Assembly (NCBI GenBank): GCA_015064945.1
Contig: SVRF01000009.1
Location: 1-47,385 of the forward strand
Source: Oscillospiraceae bacterium
GTDB lineage: Bacteria; Bacillota; Clostridia; Oscillospirales; CAG-382
DNA: 47,385 bases
Reading direction: 5' to 3'
Position 1 is the stretch's first letter; the number at the start of each line of letters is the position of its first letter. Shown piece by piece: positions 42,062 through 47,385 of this stretch. Below the pieces are notes generated by a model. The model saw only the letters and a program-made list of their open reading frames with translations. It was not told the DNA's origin and made no database searches. The position numbers and the translations under genes are program-made.

Positions 42062-43270
42062 ATGAGCAATACGATACTGAAAAGTGATTTTATAAAAACT
42101 TATGACGCCTCAGATATTATTTCAAAGCTTACCGACGGCAAGCTTTTTGCCTCTTTTTCTAAATATTATGTTTTTCCCGGCTTTTGTGATGTGCACGTGC
42201 ATTTCCGTCAGCCGGGTTTTTCTTATAAAGAAACCATAAAAACAGGTAGTCTTGCAGCTGCGCGCGGTGGCTATACAGCAGTTTGTACAATGCCTAATCT
42301 TTCACCTGTGCCCGATTCGAAAGAGCATTTGATGCAACAGATCGAAATAATTAAGGCTGATTCCGTAATTAAGACCATTCCCTACGGTTCTATTACCGTT
42401 GGAGAAAAAGGCGAAGAGCTTAGTGATATGGTTGGGATGGCAAACGATGTTATAGCTTTTTCTGATGATGGCAGGGGAGTGCAATCCGAAAAACTGATGG
42501 AAAGCGCAATGCTGAAGGCTAAAGAACTGGGCAAAATTATCGTTGCGCATTGCGAAGAAAACTCCTTGCTTAAAGGCGGCTATATTCACGACGGTTTCTA
42601 CGCTAAGTCGAATGGTCATAAAGGAATATGTTCTGCAAGTGAGTACGTTCCAATTGAACGAGATATACGTCTTGCAGATAAAATTGGTTGTGCTTACCAC
42701 GTTTGTCATATCTCTACAAAAGAAAGTGTTGATCTGATAAGGAATGCAAAGAAACAAGGCGTTAACATAACTTGCGAAACAGCACCGCACTACTTAGTTT
42801 TGGATGATACTTGTTTGCAGGAACACGGTAGATTTAAAATGAATCCGCCTTTGCGTTCACCCGAGGACAGGGAAGCTTTAATAGAAGGTCTAATTGATGG
42901 CACTATCGATATGATAGCCACCGACCACGCACCGCATTCTGCTGACGAAAAAGCTAAAGGGCTTGAGGGGAGCGCTTTTGGAGTGGTTGGTCTCGAAACG
43001 GCTTTCCCCGTTCTTTATACTAAGTTAGTTAAGAACAATATTATAAGTTTAGAAAAGCTAATCGAATTGTTGGCTATTAATCCCCGCAAACGTTTCAATA
43101 TCCCTCTTTCTGATGAATGTACCGTATGGGATCTTGACAAGTGTTTCACCGTTGACCCTAAAGATTTTGTATCTATGGGAAAGGCTACACCATTTGAAGG
43201 TGAACAAGTTTTCGGTGAATGTGCGGCGACTGTTTATGGCGGAAAATATGTTTATGTGAATAACTGTTAA
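42062..43270 (+). CDS. pyrC: Dihydroorotase (class I)
   Basis: 402 residues; cyclises carbamoyl-aspartate to dihydroorotate in pyrimidine synthesis. ATG 42062 follows GAGGTGG and lies after the attenuator terminator; the frame open from 42020 would run through that hairpin. Metal ligands: H45 and H47 in DVHVHFRQPG, H163 in AHCEEN, H216 in YHVCHIS, and D288 in ATDHAPH. The length and LxxPGFCDVHVH start fit the class I branch. It is the first gene of pyrC-carB-pyrK-pyrD. Confidence 0.95.
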   Translation: MSNTILKSDFIKTYDASDIISKLTDGKLFASFSKYYVFPGFCDVHVHFRQPGFSYKETIKTGSLAAARGGYTAVCTMPNLSPVPDSKEHLMQQIEIIKADSVIKTIPYGSITVGEKGEELSDMVGMANDVIAFSDDGRGVQSEKLMESAMLKAKELGKIIVAHCEENSLLKGGYIHDGFYAKSNGHKGICSASEYVPIERDIRLADKIGCAYHVCHISTKESVDLIRNAKKQGVNITCETAPHYLVLDDTCLQEHGRFKMNPPLRSPEDREALIEGLIDGTIDMIATDHAPHSADEKAKGLEGSAFGVVGLETAFPVLYTKLVKNNIISLEKLIELLAINPRKRFNIPLSDECTVWDLDKCFTVDPKDFVSMGKATPFEGEQVFGECAATVYGGKYVYVNNC

Positions 43271-43284
43271 CGGGAGGAATAAAT

Positions 43285-46200
43285 ATGGCAAAAAGAACTG
43301 ATATCAAAAAAATCCTTATTATTGGCTCGGGTCCTATTGTAATTGGACAGGCTGCCGAGTTTGACTATGCAGGCACGCAGGCTTGTCTGGCTCTTAAGGA
43401 AGAGGGGTACGAAGTTGTTCTTTGTAACTCTAACCCTGCAACTATCATGACGGACACGACCATTGCGGATAAAGTGTATATGGAACCATTATCCCTTGAA
43501 TATATCGCAAAAATTTTACGTTACGAAAGACCTGATGCAATAGTTCCCGGTATAGGCGGACAAACAGGTCTTAACTTGGCTACGCAGCTTGAACGCAAAG
43601 GCGTTTTAAAAGAATGCGGTGTTGAACTGTTAGGTACAAGCAGCGCAAGCATCGAAAGAGCAGAAGACCGTGAGCTTTTCAAAGAACTTTGTGAATCTAT
43701 AGGCGAGCCCACTATTCCTTCTGAAATTACCTATAATTTGGAAGAAGCAAAGACTGCGGCAAAAAAGATAGGATATCCTGTTGTTTTGCGCCCTGCATTC
43801 ACCTTAGGCGGCACAGGCGGCGGATTTGCCAACAACGAAGCAGAACTTATAGAAATTGGTCTTAATGCTTTTAAACTTTCTCCCGTGCATCAGGTTCTTA
43901 TCGAGAAGAGCGTTAAAGGCTTTAAAGAAATAGAATTTGAGGTTATGCGTGACTCTAACGATACCGCAATAACAATTTGCGGTATGGAAAACGTTGACCC
44001 TGTTGGTGTTCACACCGGTGACTCTATAGTTGTAGCGCCCATCCTTACCCTTAATGACCACGATTTAAAGATGCTTAACGACAGCGCTATCAAAATAATA
44101 CGTGAGCTTAAAATCGAAGGTGGCTGTAATGTACAATTCGCGCTTAATCCAAACAGCAGTGAGTATTATTTGATAGAAGTTAACCCCAGAGTTTCCCGTT
44201 CTTCCGCCTTGGCTTCAAAGGCCAGCGGATATCCCATTGCAAGGGTTACAGCAAAAATTGCCGTGGGTATGGCTTTGGAGGAGATCGCTGTTGCTAACAC
44301 GACCGCTGCCTTTGAGCCTAAGCTTGATTATATCGTTGCAAAGCTTCCCAGGTTTCCATTCGATAAGTTTGCGTCTGCTTCCAATGCCTTGGGCACACAA
44401 ATGAAAGCAACTGGCGAAGTTATGGGCATTGGCACAACTTTGGAAGAATGTCTTTTAAAGTCGGTTCGCTCCTTGGAAATCGGTGCGTCGCACTTTCATC
44501 TACCTAAGTTTGATGCTTATACAACCGAAGCTTTAAAGAGCTACATCACCGAATTTAAGGATGATAATATTTTCGCTATATCAGAGCTGTTCCGCAGGGG
44601 TGAGACAGTCTCTGCTATCGCTGATATTACAAAAATCACTCCTTATTTCTTGGAGTCTGTCAAGAGTATCATAGACACAGAAGCTATGATCAAAGCTAAT
44701 CCTTTTGATAAAGAATGTATGTTAAAGGCAAAGAAGATTGGCTTTAGCGACAAGTTTATATCAAGACTTTGGGATACTGACGAAATAGATGTTTGGAATT
44801 TCCGTAAGACAAACAATATTTTCCCTGTTTACAAAATGGTTGACACTTGTCATACCAACGCTTATATTCCTTATTTTTATTCATCTTATACAGGTGAAAA
44901 CGCATCTAAGCTGACAGACAAGAAAAAACTTATCGTTCTTGGTGCGGGTCCCATAAGAATAGGCCAAGGTGTTGAGTTTGACTATTCTACTGTACACGCT
45001 GTCACCACCATTAAAAATTCGGGATATGAGGCAATAATTATAAATAATAATCCTGAAACGGTTTCAACCGATTATACAACTGCGGACAAGCTGTATTTCG
45101 AGCCTCTTACTCCTGAAGATGTCATGAATATTATAGAGTTTGAGAAGCCTGAAGGGGTTATAGCCTCGTTGGGCGGTCAGACCGCTATAAATCTTGCAGA
45201 GCCTTTGATGAAGCGCGGTGTGAAAATAGTTGGTACCGATTGTGAAGCTATAGAAAGAGCAGAAAACAGGGATAGCTTTGAGAAAATATTAAAGGAGCTT
45301 AATATCCCTCAGCCTAAGGGCAAGGCGGTAACAAAAATACAGGACGGTATCGATGCAGCGGCAGAAATAGGGTATCCCGTTCTTGTTCGTCCCAGCTTTG
45401 TTTTGGGTGGCAGAGCTATGCAAATTGTCGGCAATGAAGAGCAGCTGCGTCATTACTTAAAAACAGCTGTTGAGATTGATGAAGATAAGCCTGTTTTGGT
45501 TGATAAATACCTTGAAGGCAAAGAAGTAGAAGTTGATGCTATTTGTGACGGTACAGATGTGTTTGTGCCCGGTATAATGGAACTTGTAGAGCGTACAGGC
45601 GTACACAGCGGCGACTCTATAAGTGTTTATCCTACATTCAGTATTTCCGACAAGGTTAAGGGCATTATCCTTCAATATGCCAAAAAATTAGGTCTTGGAA
45701 TTGGCATAATCGGCCTGTATAACATTCAGTTTATAGTCGATAAAGAAGAAAATGTATATATAATTGAAGTAAACCCCCGTTCTTCAAGAACCGTACCTTT
45801 TCTTTCTAAGTCTACGGGATATAACCTTGCGGATATTGCTACCGAGGTAATAATGGGTAAGAGCCTTAAGGAACAGGGGATATTCGGCATTTATCCGGAC
45901 GAAAAACAGCGTTGGTATGTAAAAGTTCCGGTTTTCTCTTTTAATAAGATTCGCGGCTTGGACGCATACCTTTCTCCTGAAATGAAGTCTACCGGTGAAG
46001 CTATAGGTTATGATAACAAGCTTAACAGAGCTTTGTATAAGGCACTACAGGCATCGGGTATGCATTTGCAGAACTACGGAACCGTATTTGCAACTATAAG
46101 CGATAAGGATAAAGAAGAAGCTTTGCCTTTGATACGCAGATTTTATAACCTTGGTTTTAACATACAGGCAACCGAGGGCACCGCAAAGTATCTTAAAGCA

Positions 46201-46458
46201 AATGGAATAAGGACTCATGTGCTTAAAAAAATCGGAGACGGCAGCAACGAAATTCCTGAAGCTTTGCGCCAAGGCCATATAGCGTACGTTATAAATACAC
46301 GCGATTTAGGCACTACCGGTAACATCAGTGACGGTTACGAAATAAGATGTGCTGCCATTGAAAACAACGTTACAATTTTTACTGCGCTTGATACTGTACG
46401 TGTGTTATTGGATGTTTTGGAAGAAACTACACTTTGTATTTCTACCATAGATTCTTAA
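43285..46458 (+). CDS. carB: Carbamoyl-phosphate synthase large subunit
   Basis: 1057 residues after GGGAGG. It makes carbamoyl phosphate from bicarbonate, ammonia (glutamine) and two ATP. The two homologous halves are evident: KILIIGSGPIVIGQAAEFDY at the start and KLIVLGAGPIRIGQGVEFDY near 550. Each half has its ATP-grasp domain (VVLRPAFTLGGTGGGF; VLVRPSFVLGGRAM; EVNPRVSRSSALASKASGYP; EVNPRSSRTVPFLSKSTGYN). The C-terminal MGS-like allosteric domain starts near 930 (FATISDKDKEEALPLIRRFY). The small subunit gene carA is not adjacent in this operon, and the start and end both lie in the pyrimidine context. Confidence 0.97.
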   Translation: MAKRTDIKKILIIGSGPIVIGQAAEFDYAGTQACLALKEEGYEVVLCNSNPATIMTDTTIADKVYMEPLSLEYIAKILRYERPDAIVPGIGGQTGLNLATQLERKGVLKECGVELLGTSSASIERAEDRELFKELCESIGEPTIPSEITYNLEEAKTAAKKIGYPVVLRPAFTLGGTGGGFANNEAELIEIGLNAFKLSPVHQVLIEKSVKGFKEIEFEVMRDSNDTAITICGMENVDPVGVHTGDSIVVAPILTLNDHDLKMLNDSAIKIIRELKIEGGCNVQFALNPNSSEYYLIEVNPRVSRSSALASKASGYPIARVTAKIAVGMALEEIAVANTTAAFEPKLDYIVAKLPRFPFDKFASASNALGTQMKATGEVMGIGTTLEECLLKSVRSLEIGASHFHLPKFDAYTTEALKSYITEFKDDNIFAISELFRRGETVSAIADITKITPYFLESVKSIIDTEAMIKANPFDKECMLKAKKIGFSDKFISRLWDTDEIDVWNFRKTNNIFPVYKMVDTCHTNAYIPYFYSSYTGENASKLTDKKKLIVLGAGPIRIGQGVEFDYSTVHAVTTIKNSGYEAIIINNNPETVSTDYTTADKLYFEPLTPEDVMNIIEFEKPEGVIASLGGQTAINLAEPLMKRGVKIVGTDCEAIERAENRDSFEKILKELNIPQPKGKAVTKIQDGIDAAAEIGYPVLVRPSFVLGGRAMQIVGNEEQLRHYLKTAVEIDEDKPVLVDKYLEGKEVEVDAICDGTDVFVPGIMELVERTGVHSGDSISVYPTFSISDKVKGIILQYAKKLGLGIGIIGLYNIQFIVDKEENVYIIEVNPRSSRTVPFLSKSTGYNLADIATEVIMGKSLKEQGIFGIYPDEKQRWYVKVPVFSFNKIRGLDAYLSPEMKSTGEAIGYDNKLNRALYKALQASGMHLQNYGTVFATISDKDKEEALPLIRRFYNLGFNIQATEGTAKYLKANGIRTHVLKKIGDGSNEIPEALRQGHIAYVINTRDLGTTGNISDGYEIRCAAIENNVTIFTALDTVRVLLDVLEETTLCISTIDS

Positions 46459-46468
46459 GGAGATTACC

Positions 46469-47385
<917 letters not shown>

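Overview
The window looks like a stretch of chromosome from an anaerobic, fermentative member of the Clostridia (Bacillota), probably an uncultured gut or rumen type. The support is indirect: low-to-moderate GC, strong GGAGG ribosome binding sites, occasional TTG/GTG starts, sigma-A-like promoters with 16-17 base spacers, a trimeric [FeFe]-hydrogenase, pyruvate:ferredoxin oxidoreductase, and sugar ABC permeases with no dedicated ATPase. Species cannot be named from the sequence. No rRNA, tRNA, insertion sequence, prophage or CRISPR array was seen.

Layout. 1-690: the end of an SPFH/band-7 membrane protein gene and its terminator. 812-6030: a three-gene operon with its own promoter: a lipoprotein with a metallo-beta-lactamase fold, a cytoplasmic family 2 glycoside hydrolase, and an Fe-S aldo/keto reductase. 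6061-14389: a hydrogenase locus with two promoters. The first half (6120-9236) encodes small DRTGG proteins, an RsbT/RsbW-like ATPase, a hydrogenase-like Fe-S protein and a PHP phosphoesterase. The second half (9390-14389) encodes the HydC/HydB/HydA hydrogenase, with a GHKL ATPase and a thioredoxin-like ferredoxin between its subunits. 14522-15592 is phosphofructokinase.

15639-23672 is on the minus strand: a two-component system with a likely autoregulatory operator, a five-gene run of membrane and exported proteins including an SGNH hydrolase, and a ComM-type Mg-chelatase-like ATPase. 23909-28614 holds pyruvate:ferredoxin oxidoreductase and a VanY-like peptidase with an unusual metal site. 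29092-41801 is a seven-gene transport-related operon: a solute-binding protein fused to duplicated beta-sandwich-like modules, two permease pairs, an NHL-repeat/Yip1-like membrane protein and a large exported DUF5696-like protein. 41907 to the window end is the pyrimidine operon pyrC-carB-pyrK-pyrD, preceded by a leader with a textbook attenuator.

How it fits together. Glycan or sugar import and hydrolysis feed glycolysis (phosphofructokinase), then pyruvate oxidation by PFOR. PFOR yields reduced ferredoxin, which the HydABC-type hydrogenase can use together with NADH to make hydrogen. The least understood parts are the apparent sensory module beside the hydrogenase and the DUF5696/Yip1/double-permease operon.
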